DNA from: Nocardioides sp. BGMRC 2183
GTDB lineage: Bacteria; Actinomycetota; Actinomycetes; Propionibacteriales; Nocardioidaceae
Direction of reading: 5' to 3'
Assembly: GCA_008123405.1 (NCBI GenBank)
Contig: VSSA01000005.1
Coordinates: 124,001 to 188,000 of the forward strand
DNA: 64,000 nucleotides
Shown here piece after piece: positions 1 through 8,230 of the stretch. Made by a program: the position numbers and the translations under genes. The number at the start of each line of letters is the position of its first letter. Position 1 is the first letter of the stretch. The notes below the pieces were generated by a model. The model did not search any database. It was not told the origin of the DNA and saw only the letters and a program-made list of their open reading frames with translations.

Positions 1-252
1 TTCGTGGACGTAGCCGGTGGCGAGGAAGGCGTCGCCTTTGCGGAATCGTTCGTAGGCCTTGAGGGCGGTGTCGCCGAAGACGACGAGATCGTGGAAGGTC
101 GGGTCGAGCCGGGTCAAGGACCCGTCGGCTTCTTTGCGGTAGTGCTCGCACCCGACGCGGGCATGCACGCGAGCGGTGCCGGACTCGGTGAAGTGGATCT
201 CCGGCGGGGTGGCGATGAACCCGGCCAGGCTCAACTGCGTGGGGATCGACAC
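1..252 (-). CDS. ssb: Single-stranded DNA-binding protein, partial (C-terminus outside window)
   Basis: The minus strand from a GTG at 252 encodes 84 residues that run off the left edge. The sequence begins MSIPTQLSLAGF and contains the OB-fold strand pattern FHDLVVFGDTA followed by AYERFRKGD, which is the SSB signature W/F-x-x-V-V-x-F-G-x-x-A with the fixed loop after it. SSBs on conjugative elements coat the transferred strand in donor or recipient. The start has a GGGAG ribosome site 6-10 bases upstream. It lies divergent to the thermonuclease gene. The family call is firm; whether the acidic C-terminal tail is present cannot be seen. Confidence 0.85.
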   Translation of the reverse strand, partial: MSIPTQLSLAGFIATPPEIHFTESGTARVHARVGCEHYRKEADGSLTRLDPTFHDLVVFGDTALKAYERFRKGDAFLATGYVHE

Positions 253-344
253 GGACTGCTCCCAGGGGTGACGCGGGCTGCCGGGGCTGGCATCCGCTGG
301 TGAAGTCAGGTGCGGATCTCTCCCCAGCCCACAGGGGGTGTCCG

Positions 345-375
345 GGAGGGCGGAACCCTCCGGGCCGCAAACGGC
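345..375. repeat. Two adjacent GC-rich hairpins in the ssb / nuclease gap
   Basis: GGAGGG (345-350) pairs with CCCTCC (356-361) across a 5-base loop, and GCCG (364-367) pairs with CGGC (372-375) across CAAA. They sit between the divergent ssb and nuclease genes. There is no T-tract. They could be part of a promoter or a conserved structured region; no function is shown. The rest of 253-511 shows nothing else. Confidence 0.3.
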
Positions 376-511
376 GGCCGGGCGAGCGGCCACGTGTCAG
401 CCGGTGGCCTGTACGCACTGTCTCAACGGCGTGATGGAAGTCGTCGTTCCGGGTACGAGCGGCCGTTCGACGCGGCAGACTCGGCGCGAGCGTTGGGGGA
501 GAGGAGACCAG

Positions 512-1357
512 ATGCGTCGGACGAGCAGGTCGGTGCGGTGGCTGAGCGCGGTGGTGACCGCAGTCGCGGTCGGTGCGCTTTGGGGCTGTGCCGCACCCGA
601 GGATGGGGCAGAGCTGGACAGTGCGGGTTCGGATAGTCCGTCTGTCTCGGAGGCCCCTCAGGGTGCTTCGGAGTCTGAGGACGCGAGCGAGGAAGCGGCC
701 ACGGACTCCGAGACCACCGAGACTGAGGAGCCGAAGCAGGTCCGTCTCTACCCGGTGGTCAGCGTGGCCGACGGTGACACGATCACGGTGCGGTACCGCG
801 GCAGGGATGAGTCCATCAGGATCATCGGCATCGACACCCCCGAGACCGTCGACCCGAACACGCCGGACGAGTGTTGGGGTGAAGAGGCAAGCGACACCGC
901 GAAACGGCTCCTCGATGGCAAGAAGGTCGCGTTGGTGTTCGATGCCAGCCAAGGACGTCGTGACGCCTACGATCGCCTGCTGGCCTACGTGGTGCGGCCC
1001 GGGATCGGAGACTTCGGGCTGGTCCAGATCCAGCGCGGCAACGCCATCGAATACACCTACGACACCGCCTACAAGCGCCAGACCCGCTACCGGCTCGCTG
1101 AGCGAGTCGCGCGCCGTGCCGACAAGGGACTCTGGAAGAAGTGCGGCGGAACGGACACGCCGCTCGCACCCGCGCAACCGAAGAAGACCCCGAAGCCAAA
1201 GAGCCCCGGCGGCAACTGCGCGCCAGGCTATGCCCCGTGCGTGGCCCCCTACCCGCCCGACCTCAACTGCCCCGACGTGGACGGCCCTGTCTCGGTAACC
1301 GGCGATGATCCGCACGGCCTGGACGCCGACGGCGACGGCATTGCATGCGAGTCGTGA
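512..1357 (+). CDS. Secreted thermonuclease-like lipoprotein with Excalibur domain
   Basis: This 281-residue protein starts with a lipoprotein signal (basic start, hydrophobic core, lipobox LWGC with Cys26), followed by a Ser/Glu-rich linker. Residues about 78-200 form a staphylococcal-nuclease fold: VADGDT supplies the metal-binding aspartates, RIIGIDTPE the first arginine region, and GRRDAYDRLLAYV the second. Residues about 243-281 are an Excalibur calcium-binding motif, ending DADGDGIACES. The ATG at 512 is preceded by GAGGAG. The product should be anchored outside the membrane and degrade nucleic acid or act at the wall during transfer; that role is inference. An upstream in-frame ATG at 338 would spoil the signal peptide. 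Confidence 0.88.
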   Translation: MRRTSRSVRWLSAVVTAVAVGALWGCAAPEDGAELDSAGSDSPSVSEAPQGASESEDASEEAATDSETTETEEPKQVRLYPVVSVADGDTITVRYRGRDESIRIIGIDTPETVDPNTPDECWGEEASDTAKRLLDGKKVALVFDASQGRRDAYDRLLAYVVRPGIGDFGLVQIQRGNAIEYTYDTAYKRQTRYRLAERVARRADKGLWKKCGGTDTPLAPAQPKKTPKPKSPGGNCAPGYAPCVAPYPPDLNCPDVDGPVSVTGDDPHGLDADGDGIACES

Positions 1358-1362
1358 CCCCT

Positions 1363-1617
1363 ATGAGCGCGATACGCCACCGGGGTCCTGACCCGCGGCG
1401 CCGCCTGGTCCGAGGCGGCGCGGTGGTGTTGCTGGTGTCTGTCGCGTTCTTTGTGGCGTTCATCCTGGACGACGGCCCGGCGGCTCCGCTCGCGCTCTTG
1501 GCTGCGATCACCGGGTCCGCGCTAGCGGGGTTCTTGATGTACCTGGGGCTGCGTGCTGGCCACGACGGCGACGAGGGCGAGGAGGGCGGCTGCGATCGCG
1601 GCGTCTGGAGCGATTAG
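1363..1617 (+). CDS. Small two-helix membrane protein
   Basis: This 84-residue protein has an Arg-rich start and two hydrophobic helices (about residues 19-36 and 43-63), with an acidic glycine-rich tail. It begins 5 bases after the nuclease stop. An alternative ATG at 1345 would overlap the nuclease by 13 bases. No family is recognised. Position and orientation suggest co-transcription with the nuclease lipoprotein. Neither start has a strong ribosome site. Confidence 0.55.
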   Translation: MSAIRHRGPDPRRRLVRGGAVVLLVSVAFFVAFILDDGPAAPLALLAAITGSALAGFLMYLGLRAGHDGDEGEEGGCDRGVWSD

Positions 1618-1654
1618 TCGCGGGTCGATCCCGTTCCTGTCGCACTCGCGCCGC

Positions 1655-3427
1655 TCACGCCGTACCGGCTCTCTTGCGACCGCTGCGTCGCGGCGACCAG
1701 CGGGCACTCTGCGCCGACTTCACCGCTCGCTCCGTGCACGGCTTCAGCGTCATGACGACCGGTGGCGCACTCCGCAGCAACGTCAGTCCCGTGCCGAAGG
1801 GCAGGGTGCGGATCGTCTCGGGTGTCATGATCGGCACTCGGCGCACCGAGCGTTGGTGCGACCGCGTTCCGCGGTCCCCGGTCGTGGTCGAGTCGGTGGG
1901 TTCGTCGCGTTCACCGATGAGGGTGGAGAGGTCTTGCAGGTCTCGAGTGCTGCTGGAGCCGCCGAGGATGATCTTGACGATGGCGGCGTCCCAGATGGCG
2001 TTGGCGGCGTGGTCTCCCCATTTGTCGCGTGCTTGGGCGAGGGATTGCAGGACGGGCATGGTGGTGATTCCGGTGCCTCCGCCCTCGGCCATCAGGACGG
2101 GTAGTGAGGGGAGTGGCGCGAGGTTTCCGATCTCGTCGAGGGCCGTCAGCAGTGGTGGGTCGAGTCGTGCGCCGGGGGATGCGGCTGCACGTCGTCGGGC
2201 GGCCTCGACGATGTCTTCGATGAATGCCGCGACCAGGGACCAGGACGCGCCTGCTCCGGCGCCGGTTGCGAGTAGGTAGAGCGTGCCGTTGTTGGTGAGG
2301 AACTCGTGGGGGTCGAAGGCTTCGTCGGGTGTGGGGGTGACGGCGTCGAGGACCCGGGGGTCGGCGAGGCTGGCGAGCGCGAGGGAGACGCCCATCCAGA
2401 TGGAGTCGCGGGTACGGGGATCGGCGTGGACCATCGATTCGAGCGCATCGCTCCAACCGGGTGCTGCATCGGGGTGTCCGGCGAGGATCGAGACGGCGTC
2501 GGCGGCGGCGGTGGGGTTGAGGGTCCAGTCGAAGAGCTCGCGGGGGCTGCGTTGGCCGAGTGCCGCGGCGTGCAGGAGTGCTTGGAGGGCGGTGCGGGTC
2601 TTGCCTTCCCAGAAGCTGCCGGACTCGACGCCGCCTTTGCCGAGGCCGGTGGCGGAGGCGAGGCCGGTGGCACGGATCATCGCGGTCAGCGGGTCTTCGC
2701 ACCCGCGGATGGGTGACCAGCGCAGGCCTGCCGGGGTGTCGCCGGCGAGGTGCTGGGGATCGAAGACGGCGACCGGCCCCCGTTCTCGCCGCGCTTGGAG
2801 CGTGGCCTGGAGGTTGTCGGGACGGGTGGAGGTGGTGACCACTGGTCCGGGGGCGTCGAGAATGGCGTTGATGACCAGATGGAGCCCCTTGCCGGACCTG
2901 GGTGGGCCGAGGATGAGGGTCGAGTCCTCGACCGAGGACCACACTCCGAGCCCGTGGGCGCTTCCGAGTCGGTAGCCGAGGTCGGTCGGCCGTGGATGGT
3001 CCAGGCTGGGGCGCAGCGTGGGGGCGCGCTTGAGCAGGGCTTTCGTCGACGCGGTGTGTACGACGTCGCGGCGCATCGCGGTCCCGTGCAGTCGGCGCGG
3101 ATCACGCGACCGATCCTGTCTTGCTCGGGCGAGGAGTCGCCAGGTCACGACACCCAACGCGGTGATTGCCAGGACCCCCGCGAGGACGACCAGCCAGTAC
3201 ACGATCGGGGAGAGTTCGGGCGTGCCCAGAGCGGTACCGGGTGCGGCGGGATCTGCAAGGACGGCCGCTGCACTAGCGAGCCCGCGGCTGGGCTGGGGTC
3301 GGCCGGTGAGCCATGCCGTCGCCCTCCCCGCGGCGTGGAGCAGCAGGACCAGCATGCCGAGGAATCCGGTCCCTGTGAGCGCGAGGTTGGTGAGGTGGTC
3401 GCTGGCGGTGCCGCTGCGCGCGCTCAT
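1655..3427 (-). CDS. T4SS coupling protein (TraG/VirD4-type ATPase)
   Basis: This 590-residue protein has two N-terminal membrane segments (about 15-35 and 74-98) and a RecA-like motor. Walker A is ILGPPRSGKG near residues 172-181, and Walker B LLTALDEIGNLAPLP lies near residue 425, followed by the family's EGGGTGI stretch. Coupling proteins recruit the relaxase-DNA complex to the secretion channel at the inner membrane. Its ATG overlaps the stop of the preceding gene by 4 bases, and that gene overlaps the ArdC-like gene in the same way, so the three form one translationally coupled unit read leftward. The C-terminus (SARWSPRRSGRKRAGTA) is basic. Confidence 0.9.
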   Translation of the reverse strand: MSARSGTASDHLTNLALTGTGFLGMLVLLLHAAGRATAWLTGRPQPSRGLASAAAVLADPAAPGTALGTPELSPIVYWLVVLAGVLAITALGVVTWRLLARARQDRSRDPRRLHGTAMRRDVVHTASTKALLKRAPTLRPSLDHPRPTDLGYRLGSAHGLGVWSSVEDSTLILGPPRSGKGLHLVINAILDAPGPVVTTSTRPDNLQATLQARRERGPVAVFDPQHLAGDTPAGLRWSPIRGCEDPLTAMIRATGLASATGLGKGGVESGSFWEGKTRTALQALLHAAALGQRSPRELFDWTLNPTAAADAVSILAGHPDAAPGWSDALESMVHADPRTRDSIWMGVSLALASLADPRVLDAVTPTPDEAFDPHEFLTNNGTLYLLATGAGAGASWSLVAAFIEDIVEAARRRAAASPGARLDPPLLTALDEIGNLAPLPSLPVLMAEGGGTGITTMPVLQSLAQARDKWGDHAANAIWDAAIVKIILGGSSSTRDLQDLSTLIGERDEPTDSTTTGDRGTRSHQRSVRRVPIMTPETIRTLPFGTGLTLLRSAPPVVMTLKPCTERAVKSAQSARWSPRRSGRKRAGTA

Positions 3428-3945
3428 GAGCCACAGACGACTGTGTGGCCCGAGGTTGCGCCGACCAGCAGGAGCTGCACACCGGTCCTGCGGAGGACCG
3501 CGGGTGGGAGCCGCACCTCGACCGTGCCGTCGGTGTCGGCGGTGTGGCTGGCGACGACCAAGGCAAGGTGCACTTCCTCGTCGGGCTGGAGTCCGGTTCC
3601 GGTGATCCCGGCCGTCATCGGGTGTGCTGCGAGCTCGGACGGCGGTAGCGGGAACTCGTGCGGAGTGTTGTGGCTCGACGGGTCGGTGTTGTCGGTTGGT
3701 TTGGCGTCGGGGAGTGCGACGTCGGTGAACTCGCTGCCGTCGTATTCCGTGATGTGAACCCGGACGGGCCCGTGGTCCGCGGTGACGTCATTGATGACTC
3801 GCTGGATGCCCGAACGGTCGAGCTCCAGGTTGTCGCTGTACGGCTCGTCGTCGAGGGCGACTGTGACGTGGCCGGTCTCGTTGATGGTGATCTCCACGTG
3901 GGGGAGCACGACCGGTACCGACGGTCGCTTCGCGCGGGCCCTCAC
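3424..3945 (-). CDS. Unrecognised protein between ArdC-like and coupling protein genes
   Basis: This 173-residue soluble, acidic protein has no signal peptide or membrane helix. The N-terminal half alternates beta-like segments (HVEITINETGHVTV), then a proline-rich spacer (PSSHNTPHEFPLPPSE), then a second beta-rich half ending in a Cys near the C-terminus. It overlaps both neighbours by 4 bases, which implies fixed stoichiometry with ArdC-like protein and coupling protein. I do not recognise the family. A two-domain adaptor for the coupling protein is one guess. Confidence 0.7.
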   Translation of the reverse strand: MRARAKRPSVPVVLPHVEITINETGHVTVALDDEPYSDNLELDRSGIQRVINDVTADHGPVRVHITEYDGSEFTDVALPDAKPTDNTDPSSHNTPHEFPLPPSELAAHPMTAGITGTGLQPDEEVHLALVVASHTADTDGTVEVRLPPAVLRRTGVQLLLVGATSGHTVVCGS

Positions 3946-5000
3946 AGCGCGACCACTCCGGGCGAGCTCGCGACGGTTGCGGTTGTGGTGCGGCCGGTCC
4001 GGGGCGGGGTGAGCGGGAGGTGGCGGTCGAGACCGGGCGGGTCGCCGCCGCCGGCCTGGAGTGTGTCGAGGGCATCGAGGATCTGGACGGCGGTCTTACG
4101 CACCCTCTCGGCGGTGGCTTGAACTGCTTCGACCGGCGTCTTATCGGGCACGGTCTCCGCCCAGGTCGCGACGTAGGGGATGGTGTAGTCCGAGGTGTCC
4201 ATGCCGTGAGCGGCGCCGATCATCAGTGCGACGCCCTCGGCTTCAACCTCGGCCGTCCCGCGATGCGACAGCCCGTCTTCGTTGTCGGGTCCGTGGAGCA
4301 AAACGTGGGCGAGTTCGTGGGCCATGGTCTTGGCTTGGGCGGCCGGGTCCATGTCGGTGCGGACCGAGACGGCGCGGTCGGTGTAGTCGGTGAGGCCGTT
4401 GGCTCCGTGGATCGTTCGCGCGTCCGGCACCCGGCGGAGCTCGAAGCCGGCAGTGGCGATCTGATCCGCCAGGCCCGCCAGGAGACCGTCCGGCGAGGAG
4501 CCCTTCAGGACGCGCGGCGTCGGCCGGGTCGGGATCGGTTCTCCGCTTGTCTGTGAGACGTCCCAGACGTAGGCGGGGCGGAGCCCGACGAGTTTCGACC
4601 GCACAGTCTCGCCAGGCTGGGCTCTCTCACTGCGGCCGAGCCGACGCCACGATCCGTCCGCCTCCGGCTGCCTAGACGCGAACCGCGCGGTGACCGGCGC
4701 GAGGATCTGATAGCCAGATTGGCCCCGATCCACCGTCCGCCCGAGCGTCCGCCACTGCTTGAACCCCGCGACGTACGACGGCACCGGCTCAGGCACCCGC
4801 CCCGACTGGTACGCCGCCGCGTGCTGGGCATAGACCAGCAGGGTGTTGTTGAACGACCTGGCGCGGAACCGGGCAGCGAACTCGAGCGCGCGCCTCCAGT
4901 CCTCGCTGCTCACCAGATCCGCCACCGCGGCACTCAGCCGCTCCTGAAGAGCATCCAGCTTCGCTGCACGGTCCGATCCCTGACCCTTCGGAATGAACAT
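3942..5000 (-). CDS. ArdC-like antirestriction protein with metallopeptidase motif
   Basis: This 352-residue protein has an N-terminal ArdC-type ssDNA-binding domain (about 12-150; SFNNTLLVYAQ and a FKQWRTLGRTVDRGQSGY stretch are typical) and a C-terminal zincin-like domain with MAHELAHVLLHG around residues 226-237 and a downstream EAEGVALMIG glutamate. ArdC proteins are carried by conjugative elements and protect incoming DNA from restriction. The ATG at 5000 is preceded by GAGGAGGTGACC. It is first in the leftward unit that continues into the coupling protein. Family call is strong; protease activity is inferred from HExxH. Confidence 0.88.
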   Translation of the reverse strand: MFIPKGQGSDRAAKLDALQERLSAAVADLVSSEDWRRALEFAARFRARSFNNTLLVYAQHAAAYQSGRVPEPVPSYVAGFKQWRTLGRTVDRGQSGYQILAPVTARFASRQPEADGSWRRLGRSERAQPGETVRSKLVGLRPAYVWDVSQTSGEPIPTRPTPRVLKGSSPDGLLAGLADQIATAGFELRRVPDARTIHGANGLTDYTDRAVSVRTDMDPAAQAKTMAHELAHVLLHGPDNEDGLSHRGTAEVEAEGVALMIGAAHGMDTSDYTIPYVATWAETVPDKTPVEAVQATAERVRKTAVQILDALDTLQAGGGDPPGLDRHLPLTPPRTGRTTTATVASSPGVVAL

Positions 5001-5189
5001 GGGTCACCTCCTCGCTCCTCCTGCAGGTGGAGCCGACGCCCCAGAAGCCGGCATGCGGGTTAGTTCATTCGTCTGAACCGCTGCGCGCGAAGTGCGACGA
5101 TGCCGACGGCAACCAGGGAGTGGGGAGATAGATGTCTCTAGCGATGGCTTTCGTCCGCGGGCGTAACCGAGTCAGCCCACGTCACCTGC

Positions 5190-5747
5190 GTGGCCACGCT
5201 GGGCCGCATGTCGGGCTCGAACTGGCAGAACATGACGGGTAACGACGAAGCCATCACCGACGCGATCGGCACCGGGCTCGAAGCACTATGGCAGGGCATC
5301 GAACCCTGGCTACCGTTGATCGTTCTCGCCGGCGTCTTGTACATCGCCCTCACAGCGCCACTACCCGGGCGCGGGCCCAGGAGATGGACCCGCCGCGACC
5401 CCTGGCGAACGTTCAAGCACCAGAACCGGCTGCTCGTGATGACGCGTGCCGGCGGCCGCTGTGAAGCACCTGCCATGTTCGCCTGGGGACGATGCTCGCG
5501 TCCGGCCACCGAGGCTGATCACATCTACCCGTGGTCCAAGGGCGGCGCCACGATCGCGACGAACGGGCAAGCACTCTGCCAGCCGCACAATCGACGCAAG
5601 TCCAACCTCACCCCACCGTGGTGGTACGTCCGAGGCCTCGAACGCCGCCGCGCCATTTACTTCGACGCCGGACAATCCACCATGGTCCAGGCGCGCATGA
5701 CCGAGGCTGACAGGGCAGCGCGCACTCGACCGCGCCCGGCACCGTAG
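5190..5747 (+). CDS. HNH endonuclease with an N-terminal membrane segment
   Basis: This 185-residue protein has a hydrophobic helix at about residues 39-57 followed by a basic region and an HNH domain: paired cysteines (GRCEAPAMFAWGRC), the ADHIYPWSKGG histidine, and NGQALCQPHNRRKSN with the asparagine and last Cys/His. Most HNH proteins lack a membrane helix, so this one may be membrane-tethered. The start is either GTG 5190 or ATG 5208; neither has a strong ribosome site. It stands alone at the left edge of the cargo block, divergent from the ArdC-like gene. A defence or transfer role is possible but unproven. Confidence 0.75.
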   Translation: MATLGRMSGSNWQNMTGNDEAITDAIGTGLEALWQGIEPWLPLIVLAGVLYIALTAPLPGRGPRRWTRRDPWRTFKHQNRLLVMTRAGGRCEAPAMFAWGRCSRPATEADHIYPWSKGGATIATNGQALCQPHNRRKSNLTPPWWYVRGLERRRAIYFDAGQSTMVQARMTEADRAARTRPRPAP

Positions 5748-5936
5748 ATGCTGCCCTGGCGGCGGAGTGACGCGGGTGGCAAGACATCCATTGGTGGGGT
5801 AGTGGTGCCTTAGAGACACGGCTCTGTGTGAGAGTCGAGCAGCGTGGTTGTCGGACGCCGGGGAACGAGCCGCCGCGCCGAGGGGGCCATAGCCACCGGG
5901 GTCGCGTCGGCCCGTTCGTCGGTTATCGGGCGAGGA

Positions 5937-6581
5937 TCACCGCACGGTCGCGGAGGTTACGAGCATCTGCTTGCCGTAGGTGGTGGGCTCGTCGAGCATG
6001 CCGAGGATGGTGGCGGCGACGTCGGCGCGCATGGTGCGGGGCGAACCGGGCATCTTCTTTCCGGTGGCGGCGTCGACGATGGTCGGTTGTGGGGTTTGCT
6101 CGGCGTTGAACAACGGTCCGGGGTGGATGGTGGTCCAGTCGAGTTCGCTGTCGTTGAGGTGGGACTCGCCGGCGTGGTGGTCGGCGAAGTTGCCCTTGAG
6201 GAAGGTCTTGGCGCCGAGGCGGTAGGGGTAGCGAGTGTTGGCCATGGTGGCGCCGACGCCGAGTGCTGAGAGCACCACGATGCGCTTGACCCCGGCCTGC
6301 TGGGCGGCAGTGATGACGGCTGGTATGGCGAAGGACAGCAGCGGCTTGTTGCGGTCGCTGATCTTGGGGCCGAGGGTGACGATGACGGCGTCACAGCCTT
6401 CGAGGGCTGCTTCGAGCCGGTTGGAGTCGTCGAGTTGTCCTCCGACGACGGTGATCCCTGGTGTTGGGGCGATGGCTTCGGGACGGCGTACGTAGGCGAC
6501 GACGGTGTGTCCGGCGGCCAGCGCTTGGGTGGTGAGCTCGGTTCCGGTCTTGCCGGTGGCGCCGATGATGACGATCTTCAT
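5937..6581 (-). CDS. NAD(P)-binding atypical SDR (NmrA/epimerase-like)
   Basis: This 214-residue protein opens with MKIVIIGATGKTG, the glycine-rich NAD(P)-binding loop, and has the one-domain Rossmann layout of NmrA-like/SDR_a5-type reductases. The segment VTLGPK and the YPYRLGAKTFLKGN region fit substrate-side loops. It starts 36 bases after the MFS gene stop in the same direction, with AGGAA upstream of ATG 6581, so it is the last gene of the tetR-mmpL-MFS-SDR operon. Substrate is unknown; such proteins often act as redox-sensing or detoxifying reductases. Confidence 0.82.
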   Translation of the reverse strand: MKIVIIGATGKTGTELTTQALAAGHTVVAYVRRPEAIAPTPGITVVGGQLDDSNRLEAALEGCDAVIVTLGPKISDRNKPLLSFAIPAVITAAQQAGVKRIVVLSALGVGATMANTRYPYRLGAKTFLKGNFADHHAGESHLNDSELDWTTIHPGPLFNAEQTPQPTIVDAATGKKMPGSPRTMRADVAATILGMLDEPTTYGKQMLVTSATVR

Positions 6582-6617
6582 GGGTTGGGTTCCTTTTCGT
6601 GGCAGAGGGGCCGGTGC

Positions 6618-8177
6618 TTAGAGCGCGGCTGCGGCTGCGGCGCCGCTGGTCTCGGTCGTTTCGGGGCGTCCGTGCCGGTGGCGGGGGAGTGCGAGGGCGG
6701 GGATGAGGATGGCGGCGGTGAGGCCGAACGCGACCCAGAACGCGAAGCCGAAGGAGTCGGCGAGCATGGGGCCGACGATGGGCATGGCATCGGCGGGGAT
6801 GCCGCTGAGTTGGTCGGCGCCGCCGCCGGCGGACTGCAGGCCCTGGTCGGACATGAGGCCGGTGAGGTGCCCGGTCAGAGCAGTGACGAGGAGTGCTGCG
6901 CCGAGGCTGCCGCCGATCTGCTGGATGGCGGAGATCGTCGGCGCCGCCCGGGAGACCGATTCCTTGGCGAGTTTGGTGTAGGAGGCCGAGATGGTCGGCA
7001 TCATGACGGCGCCCAGGCCCATGCCGCGCACGAACAGGGCGATGCTGAGCCAGGTGTAGGAGGTGTCGATGCCGATCTGGGTGAAGGGGTAGGTGCCGAT
7101 CAGTGCGATCACCACGCCGACGGGCACGACGTAGCCGGCGCCGATGCGGTCGGTGAGTCGGCCGCCGATGACCATGGCGACGATCGCGCCCAGGCCCTGG
7201 GGGGCCAGCAGCAGACCAGCGGTAAATGCGCCCTCGCCGCGGACGCTTTGGTAGTAGAGCGGGAGCAGGAGCATGCCGCCGAAGAGGCCGACGGCGACGA
7301 GGAAGACCGCGATGGAGCCGCTGGAGAACAGCCTGTTGGTGAACAGGCGCACGTCGATGATCGAGGCGGTTCCGCGAACGAGGCTGTGCCAGACGTAGAG
7401 CGCCAGGCCGATCACGCCGCCGATGAGCCAGCCGTAGACGTTCGGGTCGCTGAAGCCGCCGTGGGTGCTGGCCTGGGAGAGGCCGTAGAGCAGGGCGGCG
7501 AAGCTGCCCGAGAGCAGGACCAGGCCGCGGGTGTCGAGCCGGCCGGCGTCGCCGCCGGTCCCGGCGAGCGCGTCACCGGAGGGGAGCTTCCAGACGGCGA
7601 GCGCGATGGCGAGGGCGCCGATGGGGACGTTGACGATGAAGATCCAGTGCCAGCTGGTGTACTCGACCAGGTAGCCGCCGAGCATCGGGCCGAAGACCGG
7701 GCCGAGCAGCATCGGTACGCCGAGGATAGCCATTGCGCGGCCCATCCGCTCGGGGCCGGCGGCGCGGACGATCATTGCCTGTCCGGCCGGGAGCAGCATG
7801 CCGCCGCCGAGGCCTTGGAGGATGCGGAAGACGGTGAGGCTCTCGATGTTCCAGGCCAGCGCGCACAGTGCGGAGCCGGCCACGAACAGTGTCAGGGCGG
7901 TGATCCACGTTGGCTTCGTGCCGAACTTGTCCATGGCCCAGCCGGTGATCGGGATGACCATGGCCACGGCGAGCATGTATCCGGTGACCACCCACTGGGT
8001 CTGGGACAGGGTGGCGTCGAGTTCCGCGCTGAGGGAGTCGAGGGCGACGTTTACGATCGTGGTGTCGAGGACGACCATGATCATGCCGGCCACGATGACC
8101 AGGCCGGTGATGATGACGTTGCGGTCGAGTTTGTCGGAGGCCCGCGCGGCTTTGACGGGCTGTGGTGTGGTGCTCAT
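6618..8177 (-). CDS. MFS drug:proton antiporter, DHA2 (14-TMS) family
   Basis: This 519-residue transporter begins with a basic, soluble leader and has the 14-helix pattern of the DHA2 group. The antiporter signature (motif C) reads LGPVFGPMLGG; helix 1 contains VVLDTTIVNVAL, typical of EmrB/QacA-like exporters. The ATG at 8177 is preceded by AAGGAGCG; longer reading to 9377 would run through the MMPL gene and is not credible. It lies 53 bases after the MMPL gene in the same operon, under the TetR gene's twin operators. Likely role: multidrug export. Substrate not determinable. Confidence 0.92.
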   Translation of the reverse strand: MSTTPQPVKAARASDKLDRNVIITGLVIVAGMIMVVLDTTIVNVALDSLSAELDATLSQTQWVVTGYMLAVAMVIPITGWAMDKFGTKPTWITALTLFVAGSALCALAWNIESLTVFRILQGLGGGMLLPAGQAMIVRAAGPERMGRAMAILGVPMLLGPVFGPMLGGYLVEYTSWHWIFIVNVPIGALAIALAVWKLPSGDALAGTGGDAGRLDTRGLVLLSGSFAALLYGLSQASTHGGFSDPNVYGWLIGGVIGLALYVWHSLVRGTASIIDVRLFTNRLFSSGSIAVFLVAVGLFGGMLLLPLYYQSVRGEGAFTAGLLLAPQGLGAIVAMVIGGRLTDRIGAGYVVPVGVVIALIGTYPFTQIGIDTSYTWLSIALFVRGMGLGAVMMPTISASYTKLAKESVSRAAPTISAIQQIGGSLGAALLVTALTGHLTGLMSDQGLQSAGGGADQLSGIPADAMPIVGPMLADSFGFAFWVAFGLTAAILIPALALPRHRHGRPETTETSGAAAAAAL

Positions 8178-8230
8178 TGACGCTCCTTGTGGTGCGTAGG
8201 GACCGGTGGTCGAGTTCGAGGTGCCTGCAC

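Noticed and set aside
6435-8180. Very long plus-strand open frame opposite the MFS gene
   Set aside because: Its translation is Glu/Asp/Gly-rich shadow typical of antisense high-GC frames; the minus strand has unmistakable transporter motifs.
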